Assembly: GCA_004210455.1 (NCBI GenBank)
Contig: SEFA01000020.1
Span: forward strand, 1 to 64,000
Source: Rubrivivax sp.
GTDB lineage: Bacteria > Pseudomonadota > Gammaproteobacteria > Burkholderiales > Burkholderiaceae_C
Length of the DNA stretch: 64,000 nucleotides
Direction: 5' to 3'
Part shown: positions 1 to 7,395 of the stretch, in pieces
Layout of the letters: every line of letters starts with the position of its first letter
Numbering within the stretch: the stretch's first letter is position 1
Program-made: the position numbers and the translations under genes
The notes under the pieces: model-generated
Seen by the model: the letters and a program-made list of their open reading frames with translations, nothing else
The model's database searches: none
What the model was told of the DNA's origin: nothing

Positions 1-1
1 C

Positions 2-2959
2 TTCCCCACCCGCAGCGCCCTCGCCTTCGCGACGGCGCTCGCGCTGGGTGCGGGTGCCTTCACGTCCGTCCAGGCGCAGGTGAGCCGCGCCACGGTGCGC
101 GGCCTCGTCAACGTGCCGGCCGGCGTCCAGTCCGGCGGCCTGAGCGTCACGGCGGTGAACAGCGCGAACGGCGCCCGCTATCGCACCAGCACCCGCGCCG
201 ACGGCCGCTACGCGCTCATCGGGCTGGCGCCGGGCGAGTACGTCGTCAGCGTCGCCGCCGCGGATGGCAAGCCGATCAAGACCGAACGCATCACCCTGTC
301 CGTCGGCGAGAGCGCCGCGCTCGATCTGGGGGCTGCGCCCGTGGCGGAGACGCCGGACGCGATCCAGCTCGGCACCGTGACCGTCGAAGGCAACGCGAGC
401 CGGCAAGGTGTCAAGGATTCGCAGGTCGGCACCGTCGTGTCGCAGCGCATGATCGAGGCGCTGCCGCAGAACACGCGCAACTTCCTCAGCGCGGCGGACC
501 TGGCGCCGGGCGTCGCCTTCTCGACCGATTCCAGCGGCCTGAGCCGGGTGCAATCGGGCGCGCAGGACTTCGACCACCTGAACGTCTTCATCGACGGCGT
601 GGGCCAGAAGAACAACATCCTGCGCGGCGGCGTCAGCGGCCAGTCGGACACGCGCGGCAACCCGTTCCCGCAGTCGGCGATCTCCGAATACAAGGTGCTG
701 ACGCAGAACTACAAGGCCGAGTTCGACCAGGTCAGCAGCGCCGCGATCACGGCGGTGACGAAGTCCGGCACCAACGAGTTCCACGGCGAACTCTACGGCG
801 ACCGCACCGGCACCAACTGGCGCTCGAAGAACTCGCTGGAGAAGGAGCGCGAGGCCCAGGGCATCGCGCGGCCGTCGTCCGAGAAGTACGAGTACGGCGG
901 CAGCGTGGGCGGCCCCATCGTCAAGGACAAGCTGCATTTCTTCGTCGCCTACGATGCGAAGCGGATCGAGGACTCGCGCCAGATCGCCGGCCAGAACTTC
1001 GAGAAGCTGCCCAACGCCGGCATCGTGCCCGGACTGCTGGCGCGACGCGGCAGCCAGGTCGATCCCTTCCACGAGGACCTGTTCTTTGGCAAGCTGGACG
1101 CGCAGCTCAACGACGAGCATCGCCTGACCCTCAGCGCGCGGCTGCGACGCGAGACCGACCGCATCGCCGAGGACCGCAACCTCTCGCTGCCCGGCAACGA
1201 CAAGGAGCGCCGCAACGACGAGACGCGCATCGATCTGAAGCACGAGTGGTCGCGCGACGACTGGCTCAGCGAGGCGCGCATCGGCTACGAGGACTACCTC
1301 TGGAATCCGAAGTCGGCGTCGGACACGCCGCTCGTCCGCTATAAGGTCTCGACGGCATCGCCGCAGGTGCTGACGGCCTCGCAGGACGTGATCCTGGACG
1401 GCGGCTCGCCGGATGCGCAGCGGCGCAAGCAGCGCGGCACCTTCGTCTCGGAGGAGCTGACCTACACCGGTTTCGACGGCCACGTGATCAAGGGCGGCGT
1501 CAAGCTCAAGGACATGCGCTACGACCTGAGCGGCACGGCCAACTCGGTCGACGCGGTCGAGGTGCTGATCGACAACGTCACCGGTCTGCCCTACTGGGAC
1601 GGCACGAACTGCCTCGGGACCAACGTCTCCAACAACGGCAGCACCAGCGCGCAGTGCAACATCCGGCGCGCAGCGGCGGCCTCGGGCGCCAGCTTCAAGA
1701 ACAAGCAGTGGGGGCTGTACCTGCAGGACGACTGGGCCGTCACCAACAAGCTGGAGCTCAACCTCGGCGTCCGCTGGGACTACGAGGACAACATGCTGAA
1801 CAACTCATACGCGACGCCGGCGGACCGCATCGCGGCGCTGATGGCGATCGACGGCGAGCGCTACGGCATCGTGCCGCCGGCGGGCCAGACCTACGCGCAG
1901 TCGCTGGCCAAGGGCGGCATCGACATCTCGCAATACATCAGCAGCGGCAACTCCCGCAAGGCGTTCAAGAACGCGATCGCGCCGCGGGTGGGGTTCTCCT
2001 ACGACGTCTTCGGCAACCGCAACACGGTGGTCTTCGGCGGCTACGGCCGCAGCTACGACCGCACGATGGCGAATCACGCGCTCGATGAGCTGCAGAAGAA
2101 CCAGGCGACCGGCGGCGAGATCTGGCTGATCCGCAACGACCTGAAGATGCCCTATGCGGACCAGTTCAGCATCGGGCTGCGGCAGGCGCTCACGAAGACG
2201 TGGAACGGCGAGATCGCGCTGAGCCGCGTCGAGGCGAAGAACCAGTTCGTCTGGTTCAGCGGCAACCGCGACGCCAACGGCGGCTTCGCGCAGCAGTCGT
2301 CCATCGATCCGCTGTGGGGCGGGCCGCCCGGCTTCGGGCAGGTGGTGCTCGGGGATTCGATCGGCCGGACGCGGACGGACTCGGTGTTCGTGAAGGCGGA
2401 GAAGCCGTACTCGGAATCGTCCGGCTGGACGGCCACGCTGGCCTACACCTACAGCGACGCGAAGACGACCAACCTGCAGTGGAGCAACGACACCTTCGAC
2501 TGGACCTACGGCCGCGCGGGTCGCGGCTGGAATCCGAGCACGCTGGTGGACCGGCACCGGCTGGTCGGCGCGTTCATGACCGACAAGCTGCTGCCCTGGG
2601 GGCTGACCTTCTCGGCCAAGGGCACCTACGCGAGCGGCTTCCCGCGGCGCCTGACGAACTGCGTCGGCGGCACGCCGCAGTGCTTCCTGGTCGAGGGCGA
2701 CTCACCGAGCTTCCGGCAGATCGACATCAGCATCGGCAAGGCATTCAAGTACGGCATCCACCAGGTGGCGCTGCGGCTGGACGTGCTGAACCTGCTCAAC
2801 GCCGACAACTACGGCGGCTTCGACGACTGGATCGGCAACGCGCCGCAGGCCGGCGCGACGCCCAACCGGCTGGGCGGCGACAACCTCAACCTCGACAAGC
2901 CCAACAACATCCGCGGCGACAACCGCGCGATGCGGGTGGTGCTGAACTACAAGTTCTGA
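2..2959 (+). CDS. TonB-dependent receptor, 5' end outside the window
   Basis: Outer-membrane beta-barrel receptor for active uptake of a large substrate, energised by TonB. The reading frame is open from base 2, and the first ~26 residues read as the end of a signal peptide (hydrophobic Ala/Leu/Gly stretch ending VQAQ), so the GTG at 80 is not the real start; the true start lies left of the window. After it comes a carboxypeptidase-regulatory-like Ig fold (about residues 27-100, VRG...DGRYALIGLAPGEY), then a plug region and a long barrel rich in Asn/Tyr/Arg, ending in the terminal aromatic KF expected of barrel proteins. This Oar-like layout is common in receptors for peptides or carbohydrates, but the ligand cannot be read from sequence. 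No TonB-box or neighbouring uptake genes identify it. Confidence 0.9.
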   Translation, partial: FPTRSALAFATALALGAGAFTSVQAQVSRATVRGLVNVPAGVQSGGLSVTAVNSANGARYRTSTRADGRYALIGLAPGEYVVSVAAADGKPIKTERITLSVGESAALDLGAAPVAETPDAIQLGTVTVEGNASRQGVKDSQVGTVVSQRMIEALPQNTRNFLSAADLAPGVAFSTDSSGLSRVQSGAQDFDHLNVFIDGVGQKNNILRGGVSGQSDTRGNPFPQSAISEYKVLTQNYKAEFDQVSSAAITAVTKSGTNEFHGELYGDRTGTNWRSKNSLEKEREAQGIARPSSEKYEYGGSVGGPIVKDKLHFFVAYDAKRIEDSRQIAGQNFEKLPNAGIVPGLLARRGSQVDPFHEDLFFGKLDAQLNDEHRLTLSARLRRETDRIAEDRNLSLPGNDKERRNDETRIDLKHEWSRDDWLSEARIGYEDYLWNPKSASDTPLVRYKVSTASPQVLTASQDVILDGGSPDAQRRKQRGTFVSEELTYTGFDGHVIKGGVKLKDMRYDLSGTANSVDAVEVLIDNVTGLPYWDGTNCLGTNVSNNGSTSAQCNIRRAAAASGASFKNKQWGLYLQDDWAVTNKLELNLGVRWDYEDNMLNNSYATPADRIAALMAIDGERYGIVPPAGQTYAQSLAKGGIDISQYISSGNSRKAFKNAIAPRVGFSYDVFGNRNTVVFGGYGRSYDRTMANHALDELQKNQATGGEIWLIRNDLKMPYADQFSIGLRQALTKTWNGEIALSRVEAKNQFVWFSGNRDANGGFAQQSSIDPLWGGPPGFGQVVLGDSIGRTRTDSVFVKAEKPYSESSGWTATLAYTYSDAKTTNLQWSNDTFDWTYGRAGRGWNPSTLVDRHRLVGAFMTDKLLPWGLTFSAKGTYASGFPRRLTNCVGGTPQCFLVEGDSPSFRQIDISIGKAFKYGIHQVALRLDVLNLLNADNYGGFDDWIGNAPQAGATPNRLGGDNLNLDKPNNIRGDNRAMRVVLNYKF

Positions 2960-3039
2960 GACGGGGCCCGCGCAGGCAGACCGGCACCGCAAAGCGGGGA
3001 CAAGGTCAGGGGGCGTGACGATCGGCGTGGGCGGTGGCC

Positions 3040-3060
3040 TGCCGGCTATGCTGGCCGGCA
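3040..3060 (+). terminator. Possible terminator hairpin after the TonB receptor
   Basis: TGCCGGC and GCCGGCA form a perfect 7-bp inverted repeat around a 7-base loop, followed by TTGTT. It lies between the receptor stop and the next start. The T-run is short, so it is only a candidate. Confidence 0.4.
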
Positions 3061-3086
3061 TTGTTCACCGACAACCGCCGGACGCC

Positions 3087-3632
3087 ATGACCTCTGCCCT
3101 GCTCATCATCGATCTGCAACGCGCCCTCTGCGTCGGCGAGTACGCCTGCCACGAGGTCGACGCCGTCATCGGTCGCATCAACGGCCTGATCTCGCAGGCG
3201 CGGGACACCGGCACGCCGGTGGTGTTCGTCCAGCACGAGGAAGACGGCGACGGGCCGCTGCGCCACGGCAGCGAGGGCTGGCAGATCGACGATCGCCTGC
3301 ACGTGCAGCCGGTCGACCGGCGCGTGTTCAAGACCTCGCCGGACTCGTTCCACAAGACCGACCTGGACGCGGTGCTGAAGGGCTTCGGCGTGACGCACCT
3401 GGTCATCTGCGGCGCGCAGAGCGACTTCTGCGTCGACACGTCGACGCGCCGAGCATTGAGCACGGGCTACGACGTCACGCTGGTCGAGGACGGCCACACC
3501 ACGATCGCCTACGGCGACCTCACCGCGCCGCAGATCATCGACCACCACACGTTGATCCTGCGCGACCTCAACAGCTTCGGACCGAAGATGGAGGCGAAGA
3601 AGGCGGCGGAGATCAGGTTCGTCGCGAGCTGA
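3087..3632 (+). CDS. Isochorismatase-family cysteine hydrolase
   Basis: 181-residue cytoplasmic hydrolase of the isochorismatase/nicotinamidase superfamily. The family triad Asp-Lys-Cys is visible: D9 in LLIIDLQ, K82 in VFKTSPDSF and C115 in CGAQSDFCVDTS. The size matches single-domain members. The open frame continues upstream to 3015, but conserved sequence begins at the ATG at 3087 and the upstream part would run through the hairpin at 3040-3060. Members hydrolyse amides or vinyl ethers (nicotinamide, isochorismate, N-carbamoyl compounds). Nothing around it, such as siderophore or NAD genes, points to one substrate. Confidence 0.85.
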   Translation: MTSALLIIDLQRALCVGEYACHEVDAVIGRINGLISQARDTGTPVVFVQHEEDGDGPLRHGSEGWQIDDRLHVQPVDRRVFKTSPDSFHKTDLDAVLKGFGVTHLVICGAQSDFCVDTSTRRALSTGYDVTLVEDGHTTIAYGDLTAPQIIDHHTLILRDLNSFGPKMEAKKAAEIRFVAS

Positions 3633-3647
3633 CCCGCGACGGTCCGT

Positions 3648-4418
3648 TCACTTGAGCGAAGTCCGGGCGCTGGCCAGCTGCGACAAGGTCATGTCGCACT
3701 GATCCACCGTCCCGATGCAATCGAGCCCGCGCGACTCGACCTCGCCCATGAGGCTGAGCCAGGCGTTCAGCCCTTCGAGCGTGACCTTGGTGCGCGAGGT
3801 CCGGCTCCAGCCGCGTTCGGCGAGCTGACCCAGGTAGATCCACGTCTGCCGGCGCGACAGCCCCGAGAGCTGCCCGATGCAGGCCTGCGACACCGGCAGC
3901 GCCAGGCTGTTGCCCACCGTGCCGGCGCGTTGCGAGCTGCTCAGCGCCGCCGCCAGCGTCGCCAGCACGCTGATCAGCCGCTGGAAGCCGTTGCCGGCCA
4001 GCCGCATCGTGATCTGGTCCTGCAGCCGCGACGCCGTCGCCGCGTACAGCTCGCCCGTCGCCGCGTCACGGTCCGGCGCGTTCGTGTCCTTCATCCGCGG
4101 CATCGGGATGTGGATGGTCGTCACGTCGACCAGCGCCGTCACGTCGTAACGCGCCGCCAGCTTGCCCAGCGGCGAATCCGCGCCGATCACGTCGCCCAGC
4201 CACAGCGCCGCCACGGCCACGCGCGTGTCCGCCGCGACCTTCGCCGCGAGAAAGGCCGCCCCGCCGCTGATCGCGATCCACTCGGCCAGCGGCGTGCCGG
4301 CCTCGATGATCTTCTGGCCGCGCCGGTACGTCCGGATCTGGCCGTCGGCCAGCCAGTCGTCGCTCGTCGCGTCCGGTGCGCCGTCGTGCGGCGGCGTCCG
4401 CGTCCCTCTCGTGCTCAT
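3648..4418 (-). CDS. Crp/Fnr-family transcriptional regulator
   Basis: 256 residues. The N-terminal part is a cyclic-nucleotide-binding-type beta-roll (YRRGQKIIEAGTPLAEWIAI, then GDVIGADSPLGKLAARYDVTAL). The C-terminal part is a Crp-type winged helix (LPVSQACIGQLSGLSRRQTWIYLGQLAERGW). No N-terminal cysteine cluster is present, so it is not an oxygen-sensing Fnr with a 4Fe-4S centre; the effector is unknown. The family usually binds two-fold sites near TTGA or TGTGA half-sites. It is convergent with the isochorismatase-like gene, so that gene is not an obvious target. The ATG at 4418 was preferred over 4448 because the upstream residues look non-conserved. Confidence 0.82.
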   Translation of the reverse strand: MSTRGTRTPPHDGAPDATSDDWLADGQIRTYRRGQKIIEAGTPLAEWIAISGGAAFLAAKVAADTRVAVAALWLGDVIGADSPLGKLAARYDVTALVDVTTIHIPMPRMKDTNAPDRDAATGELYAATASRLQDQITMRLAGNGFQRLISVLATLAAALSSSQRAGTVGNSLALPVSQACIGQLSGLSRRQTWIYLGQLAERGWSRTSRTKVTLEGLNAWLSLMGEVESRGLDCIGTVDQCDMTLSQLASARTSLK

Positions 4419-4594
4419 GATGTGCTTTTCGTGGAGTCCGCCGGCCAAGGCTCCGCCCTCCGCTTCTCATGCGGAACTTTCGCGAAAGCCATGGCGGCGA
4501 ATCGTGGGTTATAGAAGCGGACCGCCGACCCCGATCGGTCGATAAGGCCCGTGGCGTCGGCCCGCTTTGCGGGTTGACGCGCGCGATCGGCGCG

Positions 4595-5320
4595 TCACCA
4601 GATCGACAGGCTCCTCGCCAGCACGCGCTGCAGCCAGCTGCGCGACGAGGCCTCCGAGACGTCGCCCTGCGCGACGCTTTCCAGGCTCGCGTTCACCACG
4701 TCGCGCGACGAGACCAGGTTGCCCGGGCGGATGTCGCGCGGATTCACGATCCCCGAGAAGCGCAGCGTGTTCACGCCCTTATTCAGGCCCACGTTGCGCT
4801 CCCCGGCCACCAGCAGGTTGCCGTTGGGCAGCACGTTGATGACGCTCACCGCCACCGTGGTGGTGAAGCTGTTGTCCGTCTCCGTCGTGCCCGAACCCTT
4901 GAAGGAGTCGCTGCCCGCGGCCGTGGCGTCGACGTTGAGCAGCCGCTCCACCACGCCGATCCTGCTCTGGCCGCCCGGTCCGTGCACCGCGAGCTTGTTG
5001 TCGCGGCTGGTGTCGGTCGTCTGCTTCTGGCTCGCCTTCAGCGTCTCCTGGATGTCCACCTTCAACGTGTCGCCGATCGCGCTCGGACGCTTCTCGCCCG
5101 AGAACAGCGAGGTCGGCGACATGGTCGGCTGATAGATCGCACCGTTGTTCGGCCGCTCGATGTACATCGGCGCCTGCGGCGGCGTGACCATCATCGGACC
5201 GGCCACCGTCGGCGGCGTGCCGGCGCAACCGCCGAGCACGCCCAAGCCGGCCAGCAGGACGCCCGCGAGCGGCATCGTGGCATCGCTCATGGCGCCACGG
5301 GACTTGTTCTCCGACATCAT
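4595..5320 (-). CDS. flgH: Flagellar L-ring protein FlgH
   Basis: 241 residues. FlgH is the outer-membrane lipoprotein forming the L-ring bushing around the flagellar rod. A lipoprotein signal with lipobox LGGC (Cys at 32) is followed by the FlgH core: SLFSGEKRPSAIGDTLKVDI, then LPNGNLLVAGERNVGLN, LRFSGIVNPRDIRPGNLV and the C-terminal SSRSWLQRVLARSLSIW. The start is supported by a purine-rich GGGGAGGGA directly upstream, with a second ATG three bases inside. It is the last gene of a closely spaced four-gene minus-strand run. Its partners are not the usual flgG/flgI neighbours, so this is an orphan flgH, either a relocated copy or part of a second set. Confidence 0.88.
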   Translation of the reverse strand: MMSENKSRGAMSDATMPLAGVLLAGLGVLGGCAGTPPTVAGPMMVTPPQAPMYIERPNNGAIYQPTMSPTSLFSGEKRPSAIGDTLKVDIQETLKASQKQTTDTSRDNKLAVHGPGGQSRIGVVERLLNVDATAAGSDSFKGSGTTETDNSFTTTVAVSVINVLPNGNLLVAGERNVGLNKGVNTLRFSGIVNPRDIRPGNLVSSRDVVNASLESVAQGDVSEASSRSWLQRVLARSLSIW

Positions 5321-5329
5321 TCCCTCCCC

Positions 5330-5881
5330 TCAGCTCTGGAAACCGGTGATCAGCGCCTTCACGACCGGCGCGATCTTGTTGCGCGTCCCGGCCCAGCGGG
5401 CCAGGCCGAAGTTCTCCTCGGCGACGTAGCTGCTGGTCGACAGCAGCGTCCCGTCGGCGCGATGCAGGCTCAGCGACGCGGCGCTGAGATTGGCGCGGTA
5501 GCCGCTGGCCATCGGCGGCACGCCCCATTCGATCGTCGCGACGTAGCGCAGCCACACGCCGCACTGCTGCAGCCCCGTGCCGGGCTCGTACACGCGGCTG
5601 TCCACGCCCTGCCCCTTCAGCTCCGCCTGCATCGCCGGGACCAGGTCCTCCAGCGGCGCGTTGCGGTTGAATTCGATGCACAGCGTGCGCACCGGCGCGT
5701 CGCCGTGGTGGACCGTGTTGCTGGCCTTCGCCGGCGCGGCGGTCGCGAGCACCGTCGAGGTCGCGGTGCCCGCGCCCTTGAGCAGTTCCCACGCGGGCAC
5801 CGGACTCAGCGCGCTGCAACCGGCCAGGCCGGCGGCCGCCGTCCACATCAAGGTCGTCGTCAGGATCGTCCGCAGGCGCAT
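5330..5881 (-). CDS. Lipoprotein of unknown function upstream of flgH
   Basis: 183 residues. The N-terminus MRLRTILTTTLMWTAAAGLAGC is a lipoprotein signal with lipobox LAGC. The mature part contains a FNRNAPLEDLVPAMQAELKGQGVDSRVYEPG block resembling small periplasmic alpha/beta domains, then a segment on wall-exposed Ser/Ala-rich beta strands. The ATG at 5881 was chosen because it begins a proper signal peptide; the longer open frame to 6034 runs inside the upstream gene. It ends 9 bases before the flgH start, so the two are almost certainly co-transcribed. I do not recognise a named family. A flagellar accessory role (as with FlgO/FlgP-type lipoproteins) is only a guess from position. Confidence 0.72.
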   Translation of the reverse strand: MRLRTILTTTLMWTAAAGLAGCSALSPVPAWELLKGAGTATSTVLATAAPAKASNTVHHGDAPVRTLCIEFNRNAPLEDLVPAMQAELKGQGVDSRVYEPGTGLQQCGVWLRYVATIEWGVPPMASGYRANLSAASLSLHRADGTLLSTSSYVAEENFGLARWAGTRNKIAPVVKALITGFQS

Positions 5882-5891
5882 GACCCGACCC

Positions 5892-6239
5892 TCAGACCAG
5901 CTCGTCGAGGATGGCGCCGCCGCCCAGCGCGACCAGCACGCCGTAGCCGACGACATTGCCGAGCACGTTCCCGACACCGCCGGCGACATCGCCCACCGTG
6001 TCGGTGACGACGTCGGCGACCGTCTCGACGGCATCCACCGCGTCGCCGGCCAGCGCCTGGAGGCCCTTGGCGCTGATGGTGGCCGTGACGCCGAGCACGG
6101 GGCCCAGCGTCAGGCTGGGTCCGCCGCCCCGGGACGATCCCGGGTGCCCGCCCGACGACGCAGCGCGGCCGCTCTCGTGCGAGCCGTCGGAGGACGTCGC
6201 CAGCGCGACCAGGCTGGACAGGAGGGGCACGCTGCTCAC
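5892..6239 (-). CDS. Small Gly/Val-rich protein of the flgH operon
   Basis: 115 residues, unrecognised. After a Ser/Gly-rich first half comes a long stretch dominated by Gly, Val, Ala and Asp (AVDAVETVADVVTDTVGDVAGGVGNVLGNVVG) which could form an amphipathic helix or small membrane-associated domain, then a hydrophobic end (YGVLVALGGGAILDELV). It lies 10 bases upstream of the lipoprotein gene and 19 bases downstream of the next small gene, supporting one transcript with flgH. No function is claimed. Confidence 0.55.
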   Translation of the reverse strand: MSSVPLLSSLVALATSSDGSHESGRAASSGGHPGSSRGGGPSLTLGPVLGVTATISAKGLQALAGDAVDAVETVADVVTDTVGDVAGGVGNVLGNVVGYGVLVALGGGAILDELV

Positions 6240-6258
6240 CGAAAGCTCCCGGCGTCGA

Positions 6259-6519
6259 TCAGCCGCGCGCGGCCAGCGAGGCCGTGTCGAGCGACAAGGT
6301 GGGCGACAGCGCGGGCGAAGGCGTCGACGTCCCCGCCGCGGGCGCCGCGGCCATCGGGGCCGTCGCCGCGGAAGCCGGCGCGCCGGCCTTCGCGTCGTTC
6401 AGCATCCTGGTGAAATCGGGCGCGCCGTTGGCGGCCTTGGCAGCCTTGGCCGCGCCGGCGGACGCGGGGGCGCCGACGTGGGCCGTCGGCGACGAAGAAG
6501 CGTTGGACTTGACGTGCAT
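6259..6519 (-). CDS. Small Ala-rich hypothetical protein, first gene of the flgH operon
   Basis: 86 residues, low complexity: Ala, Pro, Thr and Ser dominate (AAPAAGTSTPSPALSPTLS). No signal peptide, membrane span or catalytic motif is visible. The ATG at 6519 was chosen over 6579 since the upstream residues look like non-coding sequence. It is kept as a gene because it is tightly spaced with three co-directional genes below it. The 255 bases upstream (6520-6774) contain no gene I can support and should hold the operon promoter. Confidence 0.45.
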   Translation of the reverse strand: MHVKSNASSSPTAHVGAPASAGAAKAAKAANGAPDFTRMLNDAKAGAPASAATAPMAAAPAAGTSTPSPALSPTLSLDTASLAARG

Positions 6520-6774
6520 GGCGAAGCGCTCTCGTTCGTTGGGGTGAACGGATTCTTCGCCGCGGCCGCCTCCCGGCATGCCGCGATGAGCGCAACGATC
6601 GCGGCGGTCGTCGCGGGCTCGGTGAACTGCATCACCGAGCGCTCGGAACTGGGGGCTGTCTTCGCCGCTTCACCGGCTCAAGTTCGCGCGAGGGCGGCCC
6701 CCCGCGCGGGCGGTCAACGCGCAGGAAGGGCGAGGGCCGACAAAGCGAAAGGGTGAAGACCGAAAAGGGTCAGG

Positions 6775-6999
6775 TCATGCGCCGCGGCTCTGATGCGCCA
6801 TCGCTTCGGTCCACTCGTCCCAGGTGGACTCGGTGACCTCCAGGCCCACCAGCGCGGGCGGATCCTCGACGGGCCAGCCGGACGGGCTGAAGGGAATGCG
6901 CCGTTGTAGCAACACCTCCGTCTGCCGCAGGATGAGCTGCATGGCCGAACTGAACGGGTGGCCGGGCTCTCCGGCGGGCGGCGCGAATCGTTGTCGCAT
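6775..6999 (-). CDS. Small hypothetical protein (74 aa)
   Basis: Unrecognised 74-residue soluble protein with a charged, Trp-containing C-terminus (STWDEWTEAMAHQSRGA). The start is well supported: AGGAGAGG lies a few bases upstream of the ATG at 6999, whereas the longer frame to 7179 has no ribosome-binding site. It stands alone. The leader contains the inverted repeat at 7086-7114. Confidence 0.55.
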   Translation of the reverse strand: MRQRFAPPAGEPGHPFSSAMQLILRQTEVLLQRRIPFSPSGWPVEDPPALVGLEVTESTWDEWTEAMAHQSRGA

Positions 7000-7085
7000 G
7001 GTCCTCTCCTGATGAGTTCCCACTATCAAGGGGAGACGGCTCGAGTGCCATCCCACCATAGGGTGAACTAGGGGGGATATCCACC

Positions 7086-7114
7086 CCATCAGATTGATCA
7101 CTTCGATCTGATGG
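7086..7114. promoter_or_regulatory. Perfect 9-bp inverted repeat upstream of the 74-aa gene
   Basis: CCATCAGAT and ATCTGATGG are separated by 11 bases, in a locally less GC-rich stretch about 90 bases before the small gene on the minus strand. It could be an operator or a leader hairpin. Confidence 0.35.
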
Positions 7115-7150
7115 AACTGATGGATGGCCGCATGGGCCCGCCACCGCCGC

Positions 7151-7193
7151 TGGCCCTCACCCCACGCCCTCTCGCGCAAGCGGGCGAGGGCGC
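7151..7193 (-). repeat. Interspersed hairpin repeat, copy A
   Basis: Read on the minus strand this is a GC stem (GCCCTCGCCCGC / GCGAGAGGGC type) followed by the tail GGGGTGAGGGCC. The same tail occurs at 58428-58470 and a related stem at 42320-42344. It sits just past the stop of the 46-residue gene, where it could also end transcription. Confidence 0.5.
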
Positions 7194-7199
7194 AACAGA

Positions 7200-7340
7200 T
7201 CAGATCACCTGACGCAGCAGCGCGTAGAGCGCAATGGCGCCGGAGACCACGGCGCAGGCGGTCTTCATCGAACGGTTGGCCACGAAGGCGCCGATCAGGC
7301 TGCTGACCAGGATGGCGGCGAAGAGGTAGTTGGTTTTCAT
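7200..7340 (-). CDS. Small two-helix membrane protein (46 aa)
   Basis: Forty-six codons: MKTNYLFAAILVSSLIGAFV begins the protein, a first hydrophobic helix. A short basic link (ANRSMKT) leads to a second hydrophobic segment (ACAVVSGAIALYALLRQVI). Lys near the N-terminus and the absence of acidic residues in the spans fit an inner-membrane hairpin. No known family is recognised. It is followed by repeat copy A, and the dmeF gene ends 56 bases upstream on the same strand. Confidence 0.5.
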   Translation of the reverse strand: MKTNYLFAAILVSSLIGAFVANRSMKTACAVVSGAIALYALLRQVI

Positions 7341-7395
7341 GGGCCGCGATTGTGGCGGCGTGACGGAAGCTCTCCGGCGAACGCCGCGGCGCGGA

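Noticed and set aside
3648-4418. Oxygen sensor Fnr acting on the box at 59483
   Set aside because: No N-terminal cysteine cluster is present in the protein.
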